A stretch of 64,000 nucleotides of DNA from Trissonchulus latispiculum (lineage: Eukaryota; Nematoda; Enoplea; Enoplida; Ironidae), in the NCBI GenBank assembly GCA_030248195.1, contig JASAND010005711.1, forward strand, positions 1 through 64,000. The letters are read 5' to 3'. The stretch's first letter is position 1. The number at the start of each line of letters is the position of its first letter. Below the pieces are notes generated by a model. That model was not told the DNA's origin and made no database searches. It saw only the letters and a list, made by a program, of their open reading frames with translations. Both the position numbers and the translations under genes were made by a program. Shown in pieces: positions 1 through 12,300 of this stretch.

Positions 1-1650
1 AATTTAATCTATAGGCTCTATTAAACCAATGTATGTATTAGTTTGACCTTTCCTGCTAATGCTTAGAAAAATTTTCAATTTTGAAAAGTGGGTTTTTTCC
101 GCATGTGGGTTTTTTTCCCGCCAACTCCAGGTCACCCCCAGGTCGCACCAGAGGGGTTAGAGCAGTGTGGCACAGGGGCGCAGCCAGGGGGCATGCGGGG
201 CATGCGGCCGCATGCCCCGTCAGGATTCGGGGGTAAAAAAATATTTTCAATAAAGCAGAGCAAGAAAAACAAAAAGTTCTGCGCCATCTGCGCTAATTAA
301 ATTTAAATAAAAACTGCATAAATTAATCAAAATTCAAAAAGTTTTCAAAAATTTGCTAAGTTTATATATACCTAATGCTTGTTCAACATCTAAACAAAAC
401 GACAGGATCTTCAAAAGCCTATTTGAAAAGGACTTTGCAAAAAAGGTTGGAGTTTTTGATGAAGTTTTCTTAAGGTGGTGATTCCTTTTGGGCACATATT
501 GTTGATTGACGGTACAAATCAAGATGAAATTTTATGAAACTTTCCAAAATAAGTTTTTTTAGCATTCTAATACCCTCCGCGCAATCCCGCTTCAAAAATT
601 CGACGTCTCCGTTCACTGTGGTTTTTGTCAATTTTTGACAGCTAGGCAGTTGCTGTACAGCTTATATTCATTCGAAAGATCTTGTTGAGCTCTACATTTT
701 TGCTCTTTGAAGTACCTTTCTAGCTTTTCGCTATCGTGAGATATAGTCGATTTTCCTATTTTGGCGTTGGAAACTTGTCATTTTTGCAGAAACCAAATAA
801 TGCGCCATTTCTTGAGCTACGAAAGCCGTAAAATTAAACTACGGGTGTCAATTTGAAGGTCTCGTCGAGACCGATTATCTAGACTAGACACCAAACTAGA
901 CACGAAATATATATATACATATAATATATATGTATGTTTAGTTTAATACGATAAAAACTGACCATTTTAGTCCGCTTTTCAGCATGATTGCTGCCGCCCA
1001 AAAGGGTCGAAAAAATTAAGCTTGCGAGGCGAAATTTTCAAAAAATTCCCAAGTTTTAGCTAATTTATGGACTTGTAAGCGCATTTTACGCTTTTAAGAT
1101 AAACATTTAGGTTTATGTAGTTATACCTTAGTCTTGCTTGGCCTTCCCCTATCTTTGGTATATACATTCCTCCTTCAAAAAACAAATATCCGAAAAGAGC
1201 TCAATTTTTTGTTACCTCCCCAACAAATCCAGAGGGGTCGGACGAAAAGAGGAAGTTACCCCCCCCCCCCCCGTTGATATGCCCAAGTCCGCATGCCCCG
1301 TCACAAAGTCCTGGCTGCGCCACTGGTGTGGCATATATCATCATGAAGCGCAACAGATACCCTACACATACATACAATCCGCTTTGGTCTAGGTCTTTCC
1401 AGTAGTTCAGGGTGGCCAGGCAAAGTTTGCCAAATTTCGGCACTTGGACGGACCAAAATTTTCGAAAATTTCAAAGTCCCAAAAAATTTGCTGGGAAGCA
1501 GTGGGAGCGACAATAGCATACCCTCCTGGGTTATTTTGGATGCTCTTCAAGATAGGCTATTAAAATCCTAGATAGCTCATACCGGTAAGCCCACACTGGG
1601 GGTGGGTTTTTTTCCCGCATTGGCGAGTGGGTTTTTTTCCCGCTTGACTA
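1..1650. mobile_element. TA-TSD inverted-repeat element, copy A (5'-truncated by window, split by an insertion)
   Basis: Bases 1-172 and 1334-1650 match, in order, the uninterrupted element at 14986-16078. Shared stretches include the 'aggctctattaaa' region, the 'gtcacccccaggtcgcacc' region and the last ~320 bases. The right end is TGGG, T-run, CCCGCTTGACTA followed by TA, as in the complete copy. The left end lies outside the window. Bases 173-1325 are a separate, later insertion. I see no coding capacity, so this is a non-autonomous DNA transposon whose superfamily I cannot name with confidence. Confidence 0.75.
173..1325. mobile_element. hAT-like non-autonomous element with perfect 8-bp target duplication
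   Basis: The ends are CAGGGGCGCAGCCAGG on the left and CCTGGCTGCGCCACTG on the right, inverted repeats with one mismatch. The element is flanked by an exact 8-base direct repeat GTGTGGCA (165-172 and 1326-1333). The sibling element at 15.75 kb has a single GTGTGGCA at the same place, so it is an empty site. Eight-base duplications and CAG.GGCG.AGCCAG ends are typical of hAT elements. At 1153 bp with no long ORF it cannot encode a transposase. It contains a C-run near its right end. Confidence 0.85.
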
Positions 1651-3173
1651 TATACCCCCTTCTCCGACCCCCACCCACCAATCTGGCTTTTTCCTAGGCA
1701 AAAATTTCTGGGGGGGGAAGTCTGGGGGGGGTCCCCCCCCCCCAGGTCGTGGGGGGGGGGCTCGGATTTCTGGGGGGGGAAGAAAAATTTTGCAAAAAAT
1801 GTCTAAAAATAGCTATTTTTTGCTGCTAAGCTAAAAAATTAACTGCTTTTAACTTAAATTTAAGCTTAAAATAGCTAAAAAATGCTAGCATTTAAAATGC
1901 TAAAAAAACCCACCCCCTTTTTTGGGGGAAAAATCCACCCGCCTCCTGGGTCACGGGTTGGAGCTAGGAGCTCCAAAACATACCAGCAGAAAGCGCGACT
2001 CTTGCTAACCTATGTGTGCAAAGATCAGGTCATTTGGTTCACTCTTGCTCATTTTATGACATTTTGAAAATGATACCTACTTTTTGGTCCAACCTTCCAA
2101 AAATTTGGCAAAAGTTTGGACCGATGTAACTTTTGACAGGGTTGGGCTAGAAAAGTTTTGCAAATATCTGCAATGATGGCAAGTCTTCCTCTTTGCACAC
2201 AGCAAAAATTAGACCGATCCGATGCATCGTTGGACTGGCACATTGCCAAACGTGGCGGGGAAAAAACCCGCATTGGGGGGGAAACCCACCCAAATTTTTT
2301 TGAAAAATTTTTTATCAGCTCAACTGGGAAACAATTCGGGACTGTAGTACGATATTATCGAGGACGCTGCGTCACCCTATGCTGTCAGATTTGGACAATT
2401 TTGAATACTTGGGCAGCTAGAGGCATAAAACCCTAAAAGTGCAATTTCGCTGCTGGATGACCCAGCAGAGGTCTAATTGTGACTTTTAATAGCCAATTGT
2501 ACGTAAAAAACCATTCTCTACACGTTAGAATAATAAGTTTTATCAAATTACATCGTTTTTAGCATTTTTCAAAAATTGCCCTATGTAAATAATATTGCCC
2601 TATGTGTTAAACTTTATGAAACCTGTCCGTTTGATGCTGCATTTTCAATGGCACATGAGATCTCAAAAAAAGCTACCTAGGTCGGATTTTTTGACTCATA
2701 CTAACTAAAAAAGTTGAATTTTACACTGGAAGTGTCAGAATCGCGCTACGACAATTTTTAGGACCTGTGAGGGGTGGGTTTATTTTCCCCCCATTTGGGT
2801 TTTTCCCCCCATTGGGTTTTCCCCCGCTACTTTTTGCATTATACCGGCCTAACGGTACAACCTAGAGATGTGCAAATGGGCTTAAAAGAAAGTTCTAAGT
2901 ACGCCAAGTACGATGGTACAATAGAGTTCTCAGCTAGCCCTTATAACAAAAAAGTTCCAGCCAAAATCCGAAAAAGTGGGTTTTCCCCCATGGCTACAAT
3001 AAATGTCCATAAATTTATAGATTGCGATTGCGAACTTGTTTCAAAAAGTACCACCGCCACCTCCTGGTGAAATTCCTTCAATAACTGATAAAAACAGTTG
3101 AACGTGTTGAAGACAATTTTGCTTTTGGCTCTTTTCCTTCAGTCATACAGATTAAATTTTTCTTTTTGTCCAG
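1651..3173. other. Repeat-rich intergenic DNA, no gene seen
   Basis: It holds a G/C-run element near 1682-1880, whose CTAGGCAAAAATTTCTGGGG motif recurs in reverse near 49040-49096. It also holds a block at about 1900-2040 nearly identical to 9186-9335, and further copies of the GGG-A-run-CCC palindromes at 2255-2300 and 2770-2830. No exon-like ORF with splice sites was found. The reading frames here are broken and follow repeats. Confidence 0.6.
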
Positions 3174-3311
3174 ACCTCTTTTAAGTGGCATTGATGGTTC
3201 GGTGTGGCAGTTTCATCCCTTGGCTGGTTTGCTGAATTTCGACTGTCGGCTTATCGTTGTGAAGGCGGCTGACAGAGGGTAAGGAACGGTGGAGTGGGAG
3301 TGGAAGGAGGA
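3174..3311 (+). other. Probable 5' UTR part of the first coding exon of the RRM gene
   Basis: A pyrimidine-rich acceptor (TTCTTTTTGTCCAG) ends at 3173, and the sequence runs without another obvious splice site to the proposed ATG at 3312. The RRM frame is closed by TGA at 3270-3272, so it cannot extend far upstream. One short upstream ORF is present. A different frame (about 3175-3280) is open for ~35 codons and reads like protein (see findings), so the true 5' structure is uncertain. Confidence 0.45.
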
Positions 3312-6300
3312 ATGCCGCCGGCTCACATCAGTTTCCTGGTGAAAAACGCCACTGTGACGAAGGATGATGTCCGGGATCTCTTCATGGGATTTGATCTGGT
3401 TTCTGTGGACTTCAACAGATTTCATTGGATTGTGGTAAGGAAGGATTTTTGGGGTTACACACACTGTCTCTCACTTTGACTCTTTGGCGTGTCTTTATGG
3501 TTGATTTTTTGCTTTATGCAGTGTGTTTTGGGAGGGTGGGGGGCGGAATCCGCATCCCCCCATTCCCCTATAATCGTTATATATATGCAGTATGTGTTAT
3601 ATATACACTGGCGTAGCCAGAAAAAATTTCGGAGGGGGGATGCAAAATTTTTCCGGGGGATCTGGGGGGCGGAGCCCCCCAGAAGTAGAGAAATTTTTCT
3701 ATTTCGTGACCTTCGTGGAATTTTTACAGAGCATTCGTTGAAATAATATTCAAGGCGCAGTGCTTGTTTATGCAGCTAAATAATGCAGAAGGTGGTCAAA
3801 GTAGATTAAATAGAGTAATTTGTACTCATTTTTTAGTGCGAAACACGTATTATATATATATAATGGTATAATACACATATTTCGCGCCGAAGACGCGAAA
3901 ATTTTTTGAAAAATAGGCGTTTACACACGTGACAGGAAAAAATTTCTGGGGGGCAACACCATTTCGGGGGGGAATTCCCCCCCATTTCCCCCCCCCCCCC
4001 CTGGCTACGCGCCTATATATATATATATATATTAGTGATGGGCACCTGATATTTTTTCGGTACGGTGTGATCAGAGTTTCTATCATGCAAGCAAGCGACA
4101 ACCTTGGATTCAGAGATATTCATTCTTCAACAGAGATTCATATATATTTTCAGAGAAATTTTTGCAAAATATAAATTTTTTAGAAATTTTGTTTAAAATT
4201 TGCTAATTTTTCATTACGTATATATATACTTTGTCTGAAATGTGTCACGGTCACGGATATCCGGATATGTTTCTCAAATCGGATATTATCCGGATATAAA
4301 AATTATCCGGATATCCAGTGCCCATCACTAATATATACGTATATACGTATGCGTATATATACGTATACATATATAGCGCGGCGGGAAAAAAACCCAAACC
4401 GATATGCGGGAAAAAACCCATCGCCAGTGTGAGACACCCATCTGAGCTAGATGGGATTTTAATAGCCTATTTTAAAGAGCGTCCAAAACTACCCTAGAGG
4501 GTGTATTATTGTAGCTCCCACTGCCTCTCAGCAAATTTTTTGGGACTTTGAAAATTTTGGAATTTTTGGTCCCAACATGGAGGTCAGGCAGGGTCAACTT
4601 TGGGGGGTCATCCTGAACTACTGGGAAGACTTAGCCCAAAACGGATTACAGTTTCACAGAGGATATGTCTCGAACTTCACGATGGTGTATTCAATTTGGC
4701 TCTAGTGCCTGTGGTGCGACCTGGGGGTGACCTAGACTCGGCGGGAAAAAACCCATGTGCGGGAAAAAACCCAAATTTCAAAATGAAATTTTTTTCTAAC
4801 CATTAGCAGCAAAGGAAAAATTCATGCATTTCTTAGCTCAGTAGAGCCTCCTGATTAATTTGGTATAGATTTTACCTAGGTTCGACCTTCCATGTGAGGT
4901 CCAGGTGCCAAAATCTGAGATGGTGCCATTTCAAGCCAAATTTTCAAATTTCGCCAAAAACCGCTAAATTTTTCACTAAAATAGGTCGGGTTTAGCTATA
5001 AATGCAATAAAAACACGTTTTCTATGTGATAGGATGCTTAAACCGCAGAAATTAAGCAAATCTCAAAAATTTCCAAAATTTGCCTATGTTTACGTGTTAA
5101 ACATACGAAATTTTGAAAAGTCAATTTGACATGATTTTTTGCAAAAATATTGGTATTTTATGATTCAGATGTACTAAAAATGACCCGCTGTTTCGAATGG
5201 TATGTATAGTCAAAACCGTTCTGGCGTGCTTACAGCAAAAAATTCGGCTGGGTTTTTTCCCCGCCCATGGGTTTTTTCCCGCATTGGGTTTTTTCCCATC
5301 GGTTTGGTCGAAAATTTCTCGCCAACGGTAAGCGCTAGAGAGATGTTTTATAGCTCATTTTGAAGCTCTTCGCAAGGCCTCATGGTAGTTATCGTTAGAT
5401 TTTCGATTTGTCGCTTAATAAAAAAGTTACAGCCAAAATTCGAAAATTTGGGTTTTTTCCCGCCGCGCTATACGGTATATGTATACAATGTACGCATATA
5501 TATACAGTACATTTCATGAAATCCATGACTGGTGGCGTAATTTCCGAATTGGCGAAAACAGCAAAATGTCGCGAAGTATTAGCGATTTTCGCCAAAGTTG
5601 GCGAAAACTTCGAACAAAATTGGCGAAAAAAACAAGAATTGTCGCCAATTAAGCAAGACTTTTCGCCAATTTTGGCGAAAATTGCCGTCACTTCGAGATA
5701 TTTCGCTAATTTGGAAATTACGCCACCAGTCCTGGATTTCATGAAATGTACTGTACGTATACAACACATTTTTGTCTGTACATTTGCACATTTGTATATA
5801 CGTACATTGTACGATTTTGGGTTTGAGTTTAATGTGCATTTTTTGCTTCAGACATTCAAGTGTCTTGAAGATGCGTTGGAGGCATTCAACAGTGTAAATG
5901 GCGCACACTTTGCCGGCGACCGTATAAGATTAAAAGTAGGTTTCCTATTGTACAACGACATAATACAGAAGTCTCATTTTGTATATACGTATACAACATA
6001 CCGAAATCAACAGTAGTAAGTTGAAAACCAATAAACCTGGGAAGATCAGGAAGTGCTGTTCTGGTCTGTTAATGACTGCTCTTGTTTTTATATTTAGTCA
6101 CTTGAGATAAATCACCCCCAAATGAGAATATAAAAACGATGCCATTCCCGGAATACTCATAGGTTGTATTAGGTCAGCTAATGTTTGCTAGTATATATAC
6201 GTATGTAGCATTAGCGACATTATGGGTCCACCCACACACCTACCAACATGGGACCCCTATAGGCCCCATGGAAAGTTTGTAGCATATAAAGCTGACCCCT

Positions 6301-9300
6301 CAAAATCACTGTCAAAACATTAAGTGTACCACCTGTTTGGGTTGCGGGGGGGGGGTAGAAGGTCCAAATTAGGCCCGGGGGACCCCACCAAAGTCCGAAA
6401 TTTGGGGGGTATTTTTGGGGGGTGTATAGCCATGGGGTGAAAAAACCCACCCCCATATGAGTGAAAATGGTCGAATGACCGTGTAAAACAAGGCTGCGCA
6501 GAAGCTGCGCAGATTCCTGCGCAGATCCTGCGCAGATTATGTGCGCAAAAAATTGTACGTGTCGAGTTTAGTATGTGTGCGAAGTTTCATCCCCGTACCA
6601 CTTTCCGTTAAAAAGTTACGCCAAAAATCGCTTACGAGAGTGATGTTTTTTTTCCGGTTCTCCGCTTTGACGTCTGGTAAGGGGGTTTTGTAGCTTTAAT
6701 AACAACAGATAGAAAAATTTTTGCCTATGAAAACCATATATATTCTTGGAGTACGCAACAAAAATAAGCCGATAGGCTAGTTTTTATGCCTCCCAGAGCC
6801 GGAAAAAATTTTTGACGGGGGGCCAAAGTCGGTCAAAACGCTAAAATGGCCAAAAAGTATGCTTCAATGTCACCTTAATAAGTCAGACTGGGCTATATAT
6901 GGGGCAATACTGCCTATATGGCTAAATAGGACACATATCAGGGTCGTTCAATTGCTATATGATTTTCCTGCCGGGGGCGTAATTTTTGGGTACTGGCCTG
7001 CCAAAGTTGGTGAATTTTGGGTCCAACTTTGAACTTAGTTTTTTCGCTTATTTTGCGACCTGGAAGGCTCAAATCTTGTGTACAAAGGTTTTTGCGGACG
7101 GAGAATCGATTCCCGATATCAGTTTTTCTGCCCGACTGACCCAAGTTGCTGGGCTGGTTCCACTTTGCCGTCTGGAGGGTCATGTCGGCAACCGTTTCCT
7201 GGAGGTCCATACTAGGCTCTACTTGGCCTCTCAAAACTTTCTCTATAGGGGTTTTCTGGTGCGCCCAGCTCATTTCCGGTGTCGGTTTTGCTGTACAACG
7301 CACCCATTTTGCTGGGCTGGCTCCACTTGACCGTCTGAGGTGTCAGGTCGGTAAGGGGTCAGGTGGTCCAAAATAAAATTTTTCAAAAGTGGTCAAATTT
7401 GGTACCAAATGAAAGCCCTAAGTGAGCTGAGCAACTTTTGTCATAGAATTGTATGCTCAAAGTGGTTGTAGGGTGCTGGGGTGGGGTGGGGTGGGGACTT
7501 AGGCGATTTTCGGTCAAAAATTAAATTTTTCAAAAGTGGTCAAATTTGGTACCAACTGAAAGCCCTAAGCGCGCTGACCAACTTTTGTCATAGAATCGCA
7601 TGCTCAAAGTGGTTGTAGGGTGCTGTGGTGGGGTGGGGTGGGGACTTAGGCGATTTTCGGTCAAAAATGAAATTTTTCAAAAGTGGTCAAATTTGGTTCC
7701 AAATGAAAGCCCTAAGCGAGCTGAGCGACTTTTGTCATAGAACTGCATGCTCAAAGTGGCTGTAGAGTGCTGTGGTGGGGTGGGGTGGGGACTTAGGCGA
7801 TTTTAGGTCAAAAATGAAATTTTTCAAAAGTGGTCAAATTTGGTTCCAAATGAAAGCCCTAAGCGAGCTGAGCGACTTTTGTCATAGAACTGCATGCTCA
7901 AAGTGGCTGTAGAGTGGTGTGGTGGAGTGGGGTGGGGACTTAGGCGATTTTCGGTCAAAAATGAAATTTTTCAAAAGTGGTCAAATTTGGTTGGTTGGTT
8001 GGTTCTTTTTTGCGCATACATATGTAAAAGAATGGAAAACAAGAACCAAAAATGCTCCTTCGTCGCATGTAAAATACATATGAGTACTCTCAGGCAGGTT
8101 GTACAAAAACGGAAACTAGCCTGTAAAATGCATATGAGTGGCGTTGAGGTTGTAAATTAAGGAAAACAAGTTGCAACGGCTTAACATATGAGCCTGTCCT
8201 ACAACGAGGCTCATATTGGCGTCACAGTGCAGCCTTCTTAAAGATCATCAGGTCATCATATTAAGGAAAAAACGAATGAATAGACATAACATGTTAACAT
8301 TGTGGCTTGAAAGAAATGGACAGAACGAAGTGAACTGCGATACCTCAAGTTGAACTGTACCTGCAAGCTGATGTTTCCCGAAACACCATGGCACCTACTA
8401 TTTCCGGAAGCACTATAGTACAGTACACACCTACTGTATTCTGGGAACACTATGACACACACTACTCTCACATACGTAATGCTTTCCCCACATGGCTCTG
8501 AGTCAGAGCGCAAAGTGGCATGCCGTATAATGCGTATGCACAGTATAATGTCTTAGCGGCAAGATGTGTGAAGGACAATTTTGTAATGAAAAGCTTTATA
8601 TACGTGCTATTTATATGAAGGTCAAATATCGACAAATTATATTCTGACATACGCCAATATGAGCCTCGTTGTAGGACAGGCTCATATGTTAAGCCGTTGC
8701 AACTTGTTTTCCTTAATTTACAACCTCAACGCCACTCATATGCATTTTACAGGCTAGTTTCCGTTTTTGTACAACCTGCCTGAGAGTACTCATATGTATT
8801 TTACATGCGACGAAGGAGCATTTTTGGTTCTTGTTATATTTAGTCACTTGAGATAAATCACCCCCAAATGAGAATATAAAAACGATGCCATTCCCGGAAT
8901 ATATACTCATAGGTTGTATTAGGTCAGCTAATGTTTGCTAGTATATATACGTATGTAGCATTAGCGACATTATGGGTCCACCCACACACCTACCAACATG
9001 GGACCCCTATAGGCCCCATGGAAAGTTTGTAGCATATAAAGCTGACCCCTCAAAATCACTGTCAAAACATTAAGTGTACCACCTGTTTGGGTTGCGGGCG
9101 GGGTAGAAGGTCCAAATTTGGCCCGGGGGACCCCACCAAAGTCCGAAATTTGGGGGGTATTTTTTGGGGGTGTATAGCCATGGGGTGAAAAAAACCCACC
9201 CCCTTTTTGGGGGGAAAAAACCCACCCGCCTCCTGGGTCACGGGTTGGAGCTAGGAGCTCCAAAACATACCAGCAGAAAGCGCGACTCTTTCTAACCTAT

Positions 9301-12300
9301 GTGTGCAAAGATCAGGTCATTTGGTTCACTCTTGCTCGGTTTGGATTGGACCCCATTTTAGGGGGGAGGGGAGGGGGGTCTGACGTAAATACGTCGACGT
9401 AAATGCTGTTTGTATCTCTACGGAGATCCGCTGGCCACTGCAGTCCTCTTTCTGTGCATAGCACAGTCAGAGAGGTTTTGATAAAACCTTCTCTGGCTAT
9501 GTTGCAGCACAGATAGAGCCGAGCTGGCTGTCCTCCTTTGGACAACCAGGCAGGAGCTCCAGGGAATAGTTCTCCCTGGGTAAGAGCGCTCACCGCGCCC
9601 ATTGGCTCTCTCCTGTTCGGACTAAGGCTTCGGCCTTAGTGACTGCAGGCAGGCGTTTTTCATTATTTCTTTATTATTGTAACATTATTACTTTGGTTTT
9701 TATGGCTAAATATACTAAGTTTAATGCACTCTTTCTCCTGGATGCATCAGATCTACACCAGCGCCAGCGTTCTAATCTGAGAACTTGTATTGTATTCATC
9801 TAGATTTGACCAATTAAACGTTTTGTTTGAGCTTCAACTAACCTCATGAGTCATGATTTGGTTCTTCTCGTTGCCGTATATATCTCTGTCTACTTTTTTG
9901 TTTTCCAGTTGCATCGTATGGGTCCCAAGGACCCCACAGCCTTTCGTGCCATGAAGCACAGGACCAAAATGGCTGCCACCTTGCCTGAATGGTATCGACA
10001 GGGGTTTCAGCCGCCGCCGCGGCCCAGCTCTGCCGAGATTCCCAGAACATTTCCTGGCTTTGAGCGTCTGGACGACAGTGTCCGTCCTTGTCGAGATGGC
10101 GAAGGTATGACGGCCGCAGCCCACAAGTCGGAGGATGGAGCCAGGGCTACGCTCCCCGTGTCTCGTCAGTTACCGTGCGGGGCTTCCGGCTCTGAGCACG
10201 CCGGCTCTTCTGGTGGTGTGCTGTTGCCGCAGGTTGATTTGGTGGTTGTGGAGGACAACGATCACCGCTGGCAGAAGCAGGAGGCTACCGGCGGCGCCGG
10301 GCCCGGGCGGCCGCCTGCTAGACGTGGCTTTGGTGGCGAACCGTTCGGTGGACCGTCACGTGGCGCCGCCTGCGTCTCCGTCGTTGCGGCGGAGAATAAT
10401 CAGTTGAGGCGACGCTCTCAGACACATCAGATGGGTGCGGTGGGCGGCCGACGTAGAGGTCCTCCTCCTCCTTTGGGCAGACGCCAGAGCAACGATAGGG
10501 ATGCAGCTGGTGGTGGTGACCGGCGCCGTTCATCCGGCCTTCCTTCTGGCGGTTCTGCTGCTGCTCCCTACTTTGACCCGAATCTGGCACTGTCCTTTGA
10601 TGCATGCTTTACGTGAGTTTTACAGTATATAGTTTAGGCTTTGACAGGATCTTTTCTAAAACGTTTGGTAGAGGGGGAGGGTTTGGTGATTGCCGAACAT
10701 TGGTGTTGTATTTGTTGTTGGCGTAGGGAAAGGAACCGCCTGATTTTGGTCTACAATAAATTTTGGACATTTTCAGTTATATACAAAAATTTGTGGCGAT
10801 GCCAGAGAATTTGTTAAACGTGGACTCCTTTTGACAACACTTTGGGTGTCCAAAATTTCGGGTGGGATTTCGCCCGCCCCCCCCCCGAGTTTTTGCTCTT
10901 GGCGTTTGCGGTGCCCCTCCTGGAAGGGACGGGGTGTGAAGTATGTTCCTACTCTACGTACGTATACACTGCTATGATGACGTAATTTGCGTATGAGCAT
11001 TTGGATGTTGCGACTGCTAATTGCCTGTAACAGTCTGTCCAGTGCTGTGAGCAATAAGTTTATGTTCTGAGCAGCTTTAGCATCTTGTTTTTCAATTTGC
11101 CTATTTACAGTTTTTAGCTGTCCTTAGCGCTGTCCTGAAATGTACGACCAGTAGATATATAGGTTTTTTGGTTTTGTGTATGGATCGTCTGAGCTTAGGT
11201 TAGGTTTTGTGATTTCAGATGGTTTGTCCGTCTGATCCGTCGTCGGGGTCCGCTCTCCCTGGGGGACGACCGGATCCACCGCACTCTCAGCCATGAGATT
11301 GATCCGTCCATTCGCCCCGGCTTTGAGCCCATCCACTTGGTCCTGCTCTCTCATCCGGATCTGGCTGTGGCCAGTGGCTACATCTATTTTGCCGAGTCTG
11401 AGGTACTGAGTTCTATACTGTTGCTTTTGTCATTAAGTTGTCATACCCTTTGTATTGACTTGGGCAAGATTACCAGCGAGATTAACGTTTTGTGCTGTGT
11501 CGTTGCGTTGAACTCTCCTAGACATCTTGCCATATTGTTTTGTTGTAAAGGTTATACCCATGGTAGATTGGCCTTACAGGCATTGTATGCTGTCGTGGCC
11601 GGTTTGCTTTTCAAGACGCCTTTATACAGTTAGTATCGGTGTTCGTGTTGTTGTCATTTGCACATCCCAGGCATAAATTTCTGAGGGCTGGTCTTTGAAA
11701 AAAGCTTAATAAACTAGCGAAAAATGCCAAAGTCCTTTCTTACACAGCAAGGCAATGGCAAGTAGGTGGTAAAACCCAAAATATGAGGGGGGATTTGTTT
11801 AAAGCGGAAAACGTAAACAATACTTGTTAGACTAGTGATGGCCCCGGATGTTTATCATTATCGGAATATTTCCCTACTTTTTGTTAGCGAATATTCGGCG
11901 AAGCCCGGAAAATTTTTGACCCAAACCTGCACAGAATTTGGGGGGTCCAAGAAGATAAAATCTTGGAATTTGCGATTTTCGGAGCATTCCGCAAAATATT
12001 CAATTCTTCTACCCTTGCTTCTGTTTGACGAGTGATTGTGCAATAAACATTTGTTACCGCTTTCCCGCACCCTACTAGCCTTGTAGGCCAAATGATGTTC
12101 GTAACATTTTCAAGACGGGATTGAAAGTCGTTTTTGAAACTATTCTGAAAATGCTGATGGCCTAGTGCTCAAGACTTCTGGGGTTAATGTACGTCTAGGT
12201 AAACCAAAAATGATGATAATCTTTTAGTTATTTGAGATAAATGTTTTTTATACAATGTGGCTGTATTTTGGCTGTTTTTTTTCTAGGATCAAAAGGCTCG

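Larger units (their letters stand above)
5936..9908. other. Intron 2 of the RRM gene, repeat-filled
   Basis: In order it holds a ~360-bp segment duplicated at 6088-6450 and 8834-9190, a minisatellite element (about 6455-7990), a long-arm foldback (8040-8833), and the block shared with 1900-2040 (9186-9335). Then follow ~570 bases in which I recognise nothing. A branch/acceptor region (TTTTTTGTTTTCCAG) ends at 9908. No internal exon was identified. Confidence 0.6.

Noticed and set aside
5408..6016. 202-residue open frame
   Set aside because: Most of it is the foldback MITE and element end. Only 5852-5935 is a real exon, which happens to be in the same frame.
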